Positions 40,378 through 48,171 of a DNA stretch of 64,000 bases are shown in pieces. A program made the translations under genes and the position numbers. Source of the DNA: Streptomyces sp. NBC_00572 (GTDB lineage: Bacteria > Actinomycetota > Actinomycetes > Streptomycetales > Streptomycetaceae); contig NZ_JAPENX010000003.1 in assembly GCF_026341815.1 (NCBI RefSeq), positions 124,001-188,000 on the forward strand. The letters are read 5' to 3'. The notes under the pieces were generated by a model. It was given only the letters and a program-made list of their open reading frames with translations, was not told the origin of the DNA and ran no database searches. Numbering within the stretch: the first letter of the stretch is position 1; each line of letters opens with the position of its first letter.

Positions 40378-41361
40378 ATGGCGAACGAGAAACTCAGCGA
40401 GGCACTCCGGCTTCTGGGCATCGGAGAGGAGGGCGCCCGGGTCTACCGGACGCTCCTGGAGTGCGGGCCCGCGCCGCTGAGTGCGATCGGCGCCGAGGCC
40501 GGGCTCGGGCAGGAGGCGCTGGCGGAGGCGTACCACGAACTGGTCGACTGCGGACTGGCGAGCACCGCCGAGGAGGGTTCCGACGTGGTGGCGCCGGTGC
40601 CCCCGGCCGCGGGTCTGGAGATCCTCGGGCGGCGCCGGGCGGCCGAGCTGGACGCGTCCCGGATCACCGTCGGGGGCGCCTTCGACTCGTTCCGGCGGCA
40701 TCGGCTCGCCGGTTATCACGACCCGCTGGTGGAGGTCGTGACCGGTGACGCCATCGGGCTCCGGATGCGTCAGGCGTGGACGAGCGCCCGGCACCAGATC
40801 CGGCAGTTCGACTCGCCGCCGTACTTCCCGCTCGTCGGCGCCACGGACGACGCGCTGGCCACGCTCGCGCGTGGGGTGACGCAGCGGGTCGTGTACTCGC
40901 GGGAGTCCCTTGAGCATCCGGGGCAGTTGGAGAACTCGATCGAGCCGTGCATCGAGGCGGGCGAGCAGGCGCGGGTCCTGCCGTCGGTGCCGGTCAAGCT
41001 CGTGATCATCGACGACGCGTACGCGCTGGTCGCCCTGTCGATCAAGGAGACGGACGTCTACAACACCATGCTGGTCGTGCAGCCGTGCGGCCTGCTCTCC
41101 GCGCTCGTGGCGCTGTTCGAGCAGGCCTGGCAGAACGCGCTGCCGTTCCACGGCCGTTCGGCCCGGCCGGCGGGGCTGCTGCCCGCCGACCGGCGTCTTC
41201 TCCGGCTGCTCGCGGCCGGAGCGAGCGACGAGGTGATCGCCCGGGAGATCGGCGTGAGCCGTCGTACGCTCTTCCGCCGGGTGCAGGTCCTGATGGCCCG
41301 GCTCGGGGCTACGAGCCGGTTCCAGATGGCGCTGCAGGCGCAGCGGTCGGGGTGGCTGTGA
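40378..41361 (+). CDS. LuxR-type HTH regulator with TrmB-like N-terminus
   Basis: A 327-residue regulator. The N-terminus (LGIGEEGARVYRTLLECGPA, then GQEALAEAYHELVDCGLAST) is a TrmB-like wHTH. The middle is a PLD-like ligand domain with RQFDSPPYFPLVGATDDAL. The C-terminus is a LuxR HTH (LLRLLAAGASDEVIAREIG, SRRTLFRRVQVLM). This two-HTH architecture is abundant in Streptomyces. ATG 40378 has a weak ribosome-binding site. It is divergent from the GyrB-like gene (239-bp gap) and its 3' end overlaps the convergent peptidase gene by 53 bp. Confidence 0.85.
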   Translation: MANEKLSEALRLLGIGEEGARVYRTLLECGPAPLSAIGAEAGLGQEALAEAYHELVDCGLASTAEEGSDVVAPVPPAAGLEILGRRRAAELDASRITVGGAFDSFRRHRLAGYHDPLVEVVTGDAIGLRMRQAWTSARHQIRQFDSPPYFPLVGATDDALATLARGVTQRVVYSRESLEHPGQLENSIEPCIEAGEQARVLPSVPVKLVIIDDAYALVALSIKETDVYNTMLVVQPCGLLSALVALFEQAWQNALPFHGRSARPAGLLPADRRLLRLLAAGASDEVIAREIGVSRRTLFRRVQVLMARLGATSRFQMALQAQRSGWL

Positions 41362-43420
41362 GCGGTCCGGGAATGGTCGGTGCCTCCGCTCCGGCTCCCG
41401 TGAGCTGCTGCCACAGATAGGTGTGCACGAGCGCGCTGTTGTGGGCGGCCTGTTCGTTGTCGCCCGCGCCCGCGTGCCCGCCGCCGGTGTTCTCGTGGAA
41501 GAGGACCCGGTGGCCGAGTTCCCGCAGTCGTGCCGCCGTCTTGCGGGCGTGCCCGGGGTGGACCCGGTCGTCGCGGGTCGAGGTCATCAGGAGGACCGGC
41601 GGGTACTCCCGGTCCGCCGCGAGCCGGTGGTACGGGGAGAGTTCGAGCAGGTGGGGGCGGTCGGCCTCGTCGTCGGGGTCGCCGTACTCGGCGATCCAGG
41701 ACGCGCCCGCGAGGAGCTTGTGGAAGCGGGTCATGTCGAGGAGCGGCACCTGGGCGACGATCGCGCCGAAGAGCTCGGGGTGGCGGGTGAGCATGGCGCC
41801 CATGAGGAGCCCGCCGTTGCTGCCGCCCTTGGCGCCCAGCATGGCCGGGGTGGTGATGCCCCGGGCGACGAGGTCCTCGGCGACGGCCGCGAAGTCCTCG
41901 AAGGCACGTGGGCGTTCGGCGCCGAGCGCGGCCTGGTGCCAGTCGGGGCCGTACTCGCCGCCGCCGCGGATGTTCGCGATGACGTAGGTGCCGCCGCGTT
42001 CCAGCCAGGCCCGGCCGGTCACTCCGCCGTAGAACGGGGTGAGGGAGACCTCGAAGCCGCCGTAGCCGTAGAGCAGGGTGGGGCCGGGGCCGGGCGCGAT
42101 GGTGCGGTCGGGACCGATGACGAAGTACGGGACGCTGGTGCCGTCCCGGGAGGTCGCGAAGTGCTGGTCGACGGTGAGGCCGGTGGGGTCGAAGTGGTGC
42201 GGGGCCTGCTTGAGGGGCTCCGAGCCGGCGCCGATCCGCCCGTGGTGGAGGGTGGACGGCTGCAGGAACCCGGAGACGTCGAGGAAGTACTCGTCGGACA
42301 CGTCGGGGTCGGTGTCGACGACGCTGACGGCGGACAGGGCCGGGACGCCGACGAGTGGCCGGCGCGTCCAACCGCCGCCGTCGGGGGCGGGGGTGAGGAC
42401 CTCGATGTGGGTGCTGACGTCCCGCATCGTCTCCAGGATCAGGTGGTTGCGGGTCCAGGTGTGCCCGGCGAGCGCGGTCCGCGGATCGGGGGTGAAGAGC
42501 ACCTCGGGGGTACGGTCGCCCGCCAGGAAGGCGTCGAAGTCGAAGGCGAGCAGCGATCCCGTCGGCTGCCCGAGCCACTCGGACTTGAGGGTGACGATCA
42601 GGTACCGCCGATGGGCGTAGGCGCTCGCGTCGTCGGGCACGTCGATGCGTACGCGGGTGCCGTCGGGGCGCAGGAGGTACGTCTCGCTCCTGAAGAAGTC
42701 CAGGGAGCGGCCGACGAACTCGCGCTCGAAGCCGGGCGTGGTGTCCCGGTATCCCCAGACGGCCACGTCGCCCCGCTCGGCCTGGTAGACGAGCTCGGAG
42801 TCCTCGACGGGTGTCCCGCGGCGCCATCTGCGGACGGTGCGCGGATAGCCGGAGTCGGTCAGTGAGCCCGGGCCCAGGTCCGTACCGACGAGGACGGTGT
42901 CGTCGTCGACCCAGCCGATCCGCGTCTTCGCCTCGGGCAGCCGGAAGCCGTCGTCGACGAACTCCCTTGTGCGGAGGTCGAATTCGCGCACGACGACGGC
43001 GTCCCCGCCGTCACGGGAGAGCCGCACCAGGGCCCGGTCGTAGTCCGGGCGCCGTACGCGTGCCCCGTCCCAGACCCATTTCTCGTCCTCGGCGGCGGCC
43101 AACGCGTCGACGTCGAGCAGCACGTCCCACTCGGGGGCGTCCTCGCGGTACCGCTCCAGGGTCGTGCGCCGCCACACGCCGCGCACGTGCTCGGCGTCCC
43201 GCCAGAAGTTGTACAGGTACTCCCCGCGGCGCACGGTGTAGGGAATCCGGTCGGAGGCGTCGAGCACCTCCCGCAGCCGCGCCTTCAGGGCCCCGAAGTC
43301 GTCGTCCCCGGCCAGCGCTCCCGCGGTCTCCGCGTTCCGCTCGGCCACCCAGGCCAGCGCGGCCTCTCCGGAGATGTCTTCGAGCCACAGGTAGGGGTCG
43401 TCGTCGTTCAGGTTCCCCAT
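41309..43420 (-). CDS. prolyl oligopeptidase (S9A)
   Basis: A 703-residue peptidase. The N-terminal half is a beta-propeller; the C-terminal alpha/beta hydrolase has the nucleophile in GAKGGSNGGLLMGAM, the acid in LLMTSTRDDRVHPGHA and the His in ENTGGGHAGAG. LYGYGGFEVSLTPFY and YVIANIRGGGEYG are S9A hallmarks. No signal peptide is seen, so it is cytoplasmic. ATG 43420 is preceded by GGAAG. It starts 4 bp after the nitrobindin stop, so the two are cotranscribed. The last 53 bp overlap the LuxR-type gene on the other strand, and the C-terminal tail is Ala/Pro/Thr-rich and unconserved. Confidence 0.92.
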   Translation of the reverse strand: MGNLNDDDPYLWLEDISGEAALAWVAERNAETAGALAGDDDFGALKARLREVLDASDRIPYTVRRGEYLYNFWRDAEHVRGVWRRTTLERYREDAPEWDVLLDVDALAAAEDEKWVWDGARVRRPDYDRALVRLSRDGGDAVVVREFDLRTREFVDDGFRLPEAKTRIGWVDDDTVLVGTDLGPGSLTDSGYPRTVRRWRRGTPVEDSELVYQAERGDVAVWGYRDTTPGFEREFVGRSLDFFRSETYLLRPDGTRVRIDVPDDASAYAHRRYLIVTLKSEWLGQPTGSLLAFDFDAFLAGDRTPEVLFTPDPRTALAGHTWTRNHLILETMRDVSTHIEVLTPAPDGGGWTRRPLVGVPALSAVSVVDTDPDVSDEYFLDVSGFLQPSTLHHGRIGAGSEPLKQAPHHFDPTGLTVDQHFATSRDGTSVPYFVIGPDRTIAPGPGPTLLYGYGGFEVSLTPFYGGVTGRAWLERGGTYVIANIRGGGEYGPDWHQAALGAERPRAFEDFAAVAEDLVARGITTPAMLGAKGGSNGGLLMGAMLTRHPELFGAIVAQVPLLDMTRFHKLLAGASWIAEYGDPDDEADRPHLLELSPYHRLAADREYPPVLLMTSTRDDRVHPGHARKTAARLRELGHRVLFHENTGGGHAGAGDNEQAAHNSALVHTYLWQQLTGAGAEAPTIPGPLTATPTAAPAAPSGTGS

Positions 43421-43424
43421 GGGT

Positions 43425-43973
43425 CTACTTCCCGTCCTCGCGTCGCAGCTGTGCCGACAGATGGTGTTGCAGCGGCCGGCCAACCGCCGCCAGGTCGTGG
43501 ACGAAGTCCAGGGTGTCCGCGTCCGTGAGGGTGTAGCGGCGGCGGGTGGCCTCGACGTCCTTGGCCGTGGGAGCGAGGGCGACCGTGTGGGTGGTGAGGT
43601 CGATCGTGCCGTCCTCCGCCCGGCCGACCATGATCTCCGCGATGCCGGTGGGCTGGGTGATCAGTGCCTCCACCTGTCCCTCGGGCTTGAGGCGCCACCA
43701 GCCGCTCTCGCGCGCCGCCGGTCGCAGCGGGGTGCCGTCGGCGTCGATCAGCCAGGCGCGCGCCTCGTAGTGGAGGAAGGGGCGGCCGTCGTGGCTGAAG
43801 GTGACCTCCTGCGCGTACGCGAACTCCTCGGCGAGCGTCGGGTACCCGCCCCGGCCCGTGCCGACCCAGGTGCCGAGCAGCCCGGCCACCGGCGCGAGGA
43901 ACTCGTGCGGGGCCGGTGCCGCGTCCGGCCGGAGGGCGTCGGGGTACGGGTACTGGCGGTCACGGTCGGTCAT
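43425..43973 (-). CDS. nitrobindin-type heme protein (DUF1794)
   Basis: A 182-residue beta-barrel protein. The signature GTWVGTGRGGYP fits the nitrobindin motif GxWxGxGxGxYP; YAQEVTFSHDGRPFLHYEAR, ESGWWRLKPEG and a His near the C-terminus (LQHHLSAQLRR), the expected proximal heme ligand, complete the picture. Such proteins bind ferric heme and can isomerise peroxynitrite. It is the first gene of a pair with the peptidase. Before the IS630 insertion it lay about 115 bp downstream of the siderophore permease on the same strand, so it may once have received read-through from that iron-regulated operon. Confidence 0.88.
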   Translation of the reverse strand: MTDRDRQYPYPDALRPDAAPAPHEFLAPVAGLLGTWVGTGRGGYPTLAEEFAYAQEVTFSHDGRPFLHYEARAWLIDADGTPLRPAARESGWWRLKPEGQVEALITQPTGIAEIMVGRAEDGTIDLTTHTVALAPTAKDVEATRRRYTLTDADTLDFVHDLAAVGRPLQHHLSAQLRREDGK

Positions 43974-44086
43974 GGTGCGCGCTCCTGGGTCGAGGCTTGT
44001 GCCGGAGGGCAGCTTAGGTCGTCGGCCCTCCGGCCGGGCCTCGTGGCACTCCTGACGGGCTCCAGGGGTGTCCTGCCGATCACCGT

Positions 44087-44120
44087 CTAGTGCCGTGACC
44101 GGAAACGATCACCGGGTTGG
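44087..44120 (+). repeat. left inverted repeat of the IS630 element
   Basis: Starting at CTAG, 28 of 34 bases match the reverse complement of the right end (46068-46101). Shared blocks are CTAGTGC, TGACCGG and CCGGGTTGG. The TA at 44088-44089 is one copy of the target duplication. Confidence 0.85.
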
Positions 44121-44172
44121 CGTTGGTCGACCCCGGTAACTGGCCGTGTGAAGGGGGCGGCACAATGTCCCG

Positions 44173-44868
44173 ATGGATCCGAGAAGCCAGATCATCGTCG
44201 CCTTGGATTGCGACAACCGTGCAACCGCTGATGCTGTTGTTGAGCAGCTGGGCGGCGAGTGCCGCTTCTACAAGGTCGGCCTGGAACTGCTCACCGCAGC
44301 GGGGCCGGAAGTCATCAAGGACCTTGTTGGACGAGGCAAGGAGCTCTTCTTGGACCTCAAGCTCTTCGAGATCCCGAACTCGGTTGCCGGGGCAGTTCGC
44401 GCCGCGGGAGCATTGGGCGTGTCCATGGTCACCGTGCACGGCATGGGCGGCATCAGCATCATGTCCGCCGCGGTCGACGCTGCCCGCGACTTCCCCGGAC
44501 TGCGCATCCTTGCCTTGACCGTGGTCACCAGCATGACCGACGCGGATCTTACTGACATCGGTGTCGGCGGTACGGTGGACGAGCAGGTGCTCCGGCTGGC
44601 CCGCCTCGCGCAGAAGGCCGGCTGCCACGGCGTGATCGCCTCGCCGCAGGACGTTGCGGCCTTGCGCAGCACCCTGGGCCCCGACGCCCTGATCGTCACT
44701 CCGGGAGTCGCGCTGCCTGGTGAATCCCCGGCCGAGCACGCCCGTCCCGGGACACCACGTGCGGCGATCACCGCTGGGGCCTCGCACGTCGTCGTCGGCC
44801 GGACGGTCACTCGTGCCGCTGACCCGACGGCCGCATTCCGTCTCGTCCGGGCGAGTCTGGCTCCGTAG
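44173..44868 (+). CDS. pyrF: orotidine-5'-phosphate decarboxylase-like protein (passenger in IS630 element)
   Basis: A 231-residue type I OMPDC/HUMPS barrel, colinear with E. coli PyrF at an offset of ten: Asp12, Lys34, Asp61 and Lys63 match Asp22, Lys44, Asp71 and Lys73. The fourth catalytic residue, Asp76 in PyrF (DxKxxD), is Glu66 here (DLKLFEIPN), and the preceding His is Phe. Phosphate-site segments VTPGV and VVVGRTVT are kept. PyrF makes UMP from OMP; the Glu could alter this. Codons include more T/A-ending ones (GATGCTGTTGTTGAG) than neighbours, suggesting transfer. It starts 53 bp inside the left repeat, with ATG 44173 and GGGGG upstream, and is convergent with the transposase 21 bp away. 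Confidence 0.83.
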   Translation: MDPRSQIIVALDCDNRATADAVVEQLGGECRFYKVGLELLTAAGPEVIKDLVGRGKELFLDLKLFEIPNSVAGAVRAAGALGVSMVTVHGMGGISIMSAAVDAARDFPGLRILALTVVTSMTDADLTDIGVGGTVDEQVLRLARLAQKAGCHGVIASPQDVAALRSTLGPDALIVTPGVALPGESPAEHARPGTPRAAITAGASHVVVGRTVTRAADPTAAFRLVRASLAP

Positions 44869-44889
44869 CAGACGCGCCCCGACCAGGGG

Positions 44890-46011
44890 TCAGACAAGCG
44901 CGGGGAGGGAGCGGCCGCCCCAGCGGATGCCCCTCTCGCTGCGTATACGAGCGCGCTCCTTCCGCTGGGCGGCGAGGACGTCCGGGTGACGCGCATTCTT
45001 GTTGCGCCAGCGCAGGTAGGCGTGCAGAGCCCGGGTCTGGACGGTGTGGTTGCGGTGGTTGGAGTTCGCGACGGTGAACTGTCGCAACGGCCCGAAGTGG
45101 GCCTCGATCGGGTTGGCCCAGGACGCGTAGGTCGGGGTGAAGCACAGCTCGACCCGGTTCTTCCTGGCCCAGCGCCGGATGGTCTCGCCCTTGTGAGCGG
45201 ACAGGTTGTCCAGGAGGACGTAGATCGGGGCGCCGTCAGGGCGGGCCGCGCGGATCGACCTGAGCGCGGCCAGGGTGTTCGAGGCACCCTTCTTGCGACG
45301 GTTGACGCCCCACAGGGTGTCGTCGCCGATTGAGTAGCAGCCGTGGAAGTACCGGACGCCGTGAGTGCGGTGGTAGGTCGCCGGGTGTCGCTCAGGGCGA
45401 CCGGCAGGGGCCCAGCCCGATCCGGCGGTCGGGCGGATGCCGAGCGGGCCGAACTCGTCGAACGCGAAGACGCGGCCGGGAAAGCGGTCCAGGACGTGCT
45501 CGATTCGGTCGAGCTTGGTGTCACGGTCGGGGTCCGGGGACTCCTTCCAGGTCTTGGTGCGTTGGAAGGTGACGCCGCGGCGGGCGAGCAGGGCTCGTAA
45601 CGCCTCACGGCCGATCCGGATGACGCGGCCGTGCACTTTGCGCAGGTAGGCGGCGAGTTTGCGGATGGACCAGCGGGTGAAGGGCTGGCCGAGTTTGGTC
45701 GGACGGGTGGTGGCCGTCTGGACGACGAAGTCCTCGTCGTCAGGACTGAGAAGGCGGGGACGGCCTCCCGCCCATTGAGGGTCCAGGCATGCCAGGCCGA
45801 TCTCGTTGAACCGGTGGATCACGTCGCGGACGGTGTCCTCCGCGGCCTGGACCAGTTGCGCGATCACAGGGACCCCGTTCCCACCGGCCGAGGCCAGCAG
45901 CATCATCGCGCGCCGGTACCGCACCGAACTGGTGCTGCCCCGGCGCACGATCCGCTGCAGCTTCTGCCCCTCCTGGTCGGTCAACCTGCGCACACAGACA
46001 GGCTCAGCCAC
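44890..46011 (-). CDS. IS630-family transposase
   Basis: About 373 residues from GTG 46011 (393 if translation starts at GTG 46071). The N-terminal HTH region (RRAMMLLASAGGNGVPVIAQ, AAEDTVRDVIHRFNEIGL) is followed by the DDE catalytic core: FAFDEFGPLGI (first Asp), YVLLDNLSAHKG (second Asp), and WANPIEAHFGPL (Glu). This is the D-D-E arrangement of IS630/Tc1-mariner enzymes, which insert at TA. The frame is uninterrupted, so the enzyme could be active. GTG 46011 is preferred because the residues before it are unlike the family; the ribosome-binding site is weak. Confidence 0.9.
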   Translation of the reverse strand: MAEPVCVRRLTDQEGQKLQRIVRRGSTSSVRYRRAMMLLASAGGNGVPVIAQLVQAAEDTVRDVIHRFNEIGLACLDPQWAGGRPRLLSPDDEDFVVQTATTRPTKLGQPFTRWSIRKLAAYLRKVHGRVIRIGREALRALLARRGVTFQRTKTWKESPDPDRDTKLDRIEHVLDRFPGRVFAFDEFGPLGIRPTAGSGWAPAGRPERHPATYHRTHGVRYFHGCYSIGDDTLWGVNRRKKGASNTLAALRSIRAARPDGAPIYVLLDNLSAHKGETIRRWARKNRVELCFTPTYASWANPIEAHFGPLRQFTVANSNHRNHTVQTRALHAYLRWRNKNARHPDVLAAQRKERARIRSERGIRWGGRSLPALV

Positions 46012-46067
46012 CACACCCCCAGCGATCGGACGGACGGACGTCACCGCACATCCAACCGCCACGACCA

Positions 46068-46101
46068 CCAACCCGGCGAACCTTCCCGGTCAAAGCACTA
46101 G
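46068..46101 (-). repeat. right inverted repeat of the IS630 element
   Basis: Mirror of the left repeat. Read on the minus strand it begins CTAGTGC and includes TGACCGG and CCGGGTTGG. The TA at 46099-46100 is the second copy of the target duplication and also forms the TA of the permease TAG stop codon. Confidence 0.85.
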
Positions 46102-48167
46102 CCGCGACGGCTCCGTACCAGGAGGTAGAGGAAGTACGGCGTGCCGATCACCGCCGTCATCAGGCCCGCGCCGAGCTGGGCAGGGGCGATCACCGTGCGG
46201 CCGACGAGGTCGGCGACGCAGACGAGGACTGCGCCGATGAGGACGGCGACCGGCACCACGCGCGCGTGCTGTCGGCCGACCAGGGCGCGGGCCGCGTGGG
46301 GTGCGACGAGGCCCACGAAGCCGATCGTGCCGGCGGCGGCGACGGCGGTGGCGCTGAGGAGGACGGCGAGGGCGAGGAAGCCGAGGCGGCCGCGGCCCAG
46401 GTTCAGGCCGAGGAGGCGCGGGGTGTCCTCGTCGAGCGACACCAGGTCGAGTTCGGTGCGCCGGGCTGCCGCGACGACCACGCCCACGGCGAGGACCGCC
46501 GCGAGGGGCACGACGTCGGGCAGGGTCCGCCCGTACGTGGAGCCCGAGAGCCAGGTCAGCGCCTTGATCGCGTTGAACGGGTCGGTGAGGATGATGAGCA
46601 GGCTGATCAGGGCCGATGCGCCGGTCGCGACGCCGAAGCCGACCAGGACGAGCCGGTTCTGCCGGAAGCCGTCCTTCGCGGCGAGCCCGAAGACGAGGAC
46701 GGAGCTCGCGGCGGCACCCGCGAAGGCGGCGCCCGCCACACCCCACGACCCCGCCATCGGCACGGTCGTGACCAGGAGGACCGCGCCGAGCGCGGCTCCG
46801 CCGGAGACGCCCAGGATGCCGGGTTCGGCGAGGGGGTTGCGGGTCACGGCCTGGACGAGGGTGCCGGCCAATGCCAGGGCGGCTCCCGCCAGGAGCGCGG
46901 CGAGCACGCGGGGCACGCGTGTGTCGAGGACGAAGGCGGTGGTCCGGCCTGCCCGTCCCTGCGCCCAGTTCAGGACGTCGCCGAGCAACAGCTTGGCGTC
47001 GCCGAGGAGCAGGGCCGCGATCACCACGCCGACGAGGACGACGACCAGGACGGCGGTGGTGGTGAGGAAGACGCCCCGGCTGCGGATCCGCAGCCGGTCG
47101 GTCTCGGCTGCCGCCGCCGTGTCCCGGGTCCGGGTGGCCATGACGACGAGGAAGAGCGCGCCGACGAGGCTCGTCACGACTCCGGTCGGGACGGCGACGG
47201 CCACGTCCGAGGGGACGAGGACGCGCAGGACCACGTCGGAGCCGAGGACCAGGGCCGCGCCGGTGAGGCCCGCGAGGGGCAGGCTGCCCCGGGTGCGGGT
47301 GAAGCCGCGGAAGCGTCGGGCGAGCGGCCGGACGAGCGCGGGCGCGCACAGGCCGACGAAGCCGATGGGTCCGGCGAGGGTGACCGCGGCCGTGGAGAGC
47401 AGGGCGGCGAGCACCACGGCCGTGAGCCGGGTGGCGCGGACGGGGACGCCGAGCCCACGGGCGGCGTCGTCGCCGAGGGCGAGGGCGTCGATCCGGCGGG
47501 CGAGGAGCAGCAGTCCGACGAGTCCGACGACGGCGACCGGCAGCATCTGGAGGACGCCGTCGAAGCCGTTCTGGGCGATGCTGCCCTGGTTCCAGTGGTA
47601 GATGCCGTCGGTCTGCTGGGGGAACAGCAGGAGCAGGCCCTCGGTGACGGCGGTGAGGCCGAGGGTGAGGGCGCTGCCCGCGAGGACGAGCCGGACGGTG
47701 CCGGTGCCGAGGCCGGAGAGGCCGAGGACGACGGCGGCCGCGGCGAGCCCGCCGACGAACGCGAGGCCGGAGGAGGCGAGCAGGGGCAGCGAGACCCCGG
47801 TGACGGAGGCGAGCCCGAGGACGAAGTAGGAGCCCGCGTTGACCGAGAGGGTGTCCGGCGAGGCGAGGACGTTGCGGCTGACGGCCTGGAGGGCGGCGCC
47901 CGCCATGCCGAGGACGGCGCCGACGAGCAGGCCCGCGGCCATCCGCGGCAGCCGGGAGGCGACGACGACGGACGCGTCGGCCGGGTCGGCCCGGCCGGTG
48001 AGCGCCTTCCACACCTCCGGGGCGCCGACCGCGGCCGTGCCCTGGGTGATGTCCACGACCGCGAGTGCGATGACGAGAAGGAGGAGGGCGGCCGTCACCG
48101 GGGCCGCGCCCGGCCGGGACGTGGCCGTCGGCGGACGGGTGGCGGGGGTGGTTGCGGTGACGGCCAT
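46098..48167 (-). CDS. fused FecCD-type siderophore ABC permease
   Basis: A 689-residue permease comprising two FecCD domains in one chain, like FhuB. Each half has about nine or ten helices; paired motifs are AGAALQAVSRNVLASPDTL and AGTLVQAVTRNPLAEPGIL, and GFVGLCAPALVRPLARR and GFVGLVAPHAARALVGR. ATG 48167 follows the binding-protein stop by 4 bp. The TAG stop straddles the IS630 insertion: its TA is the duplicated target and its G is the first base of the element. The pre-insertion sequence also reads TAG, so the protein is unchanged. It completes an iron-siderophore importer with the two upstream genes. Confidence 0.92.
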   Translation of the reverse strand: MAVTATTPATRPPTATSRPGAAPVTAALLLLVIALAVVDITQGTAAVGAPEVWKALTGRADPADASVVVASRLPRMAAGLLVGAVLGMAGAALQAVSRNVLASPDTLSVNAGSYFVLGLASVTGVSLPLLASSGLAFVGGLAAAAVVLGLSGLGTGTVRLVLAGSALTLGLTAVTEGLLLLFPQQTDGIYHWNQGSIAQNGFDGVLQMLPVAVVGLVGLLLLARRIDALALGDDAARGLGVPVRATRLTAVVLAALLSTAAVTLAGPIGFVGLCAPALVRPLARRFRGFTRTRGSLPLAGLTGAALVLGSDVVLRVLVPSDVAVAVPTGVVTSLVGALFLVVMATRTRDTAAAAETDRLRIRSRGVFLTTTAVLVVVLVGVVIAALLLGDAKLLLGDVLNWAQGRAGRTTAFVLDTRVPRVLAALLAGAALALAGTLVQAVTRNPLAEPGILGVSGGAALGAVLLVTTVPMAGSWGVAGAAFAGAAASSVLVFGLAAKDGFRQNRLVLVGFGVATGASALISLLIILTDPFNAIKALTWLSGSTYGRTLPDVVPLAAVLAVGVVVAAARRTELDLVSLDEDTPRLLGLNLGRGRLGFLALAVLLSATAVAAAGTIGFVGLVAPHAARALVGRQHARVVPVAVLIGAVLVCVADLVGRTVIAPAQLGAGLMTAVIGTPYFLYLLVRSRRG

Positions 48168-48171
48168 GGTG

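Larger units (their letters stand above)
44090..46098. mobile_element. IS630-family element carrying an OMP-decarboxylase-like passenger gene
   Basis: A 2009-bp element lies between two TA dinucleotides (44088-44089 and 46099-46100), the usual IS630 target duplication within CTAG. The ends are 34-bp inverted repeats with 28 matches. It holds a full-length transposase on the minus strand and, between the transposase stop and the left end, a complete plus-strand gene of the OMPDC family. Ordinary IS630 elements are about 1.1-1.3 kb with the end just beyond the transposase; here no repeat occurs near 44869-44889, so the passenger is inside the element. The right end falls in the stop codon of the siderophore permease and restores TAG. 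Both genes appear intact. Confidence 0.85.

Noticed and set aside
44869..44889. Possible left end of the IS630 element directly after the transposase stop
   Set aside because: No copy of the CTAGTGC...TGACCGG end occurs here; the matching end is at 44087-44120, beyond the OMPDC-like gene.
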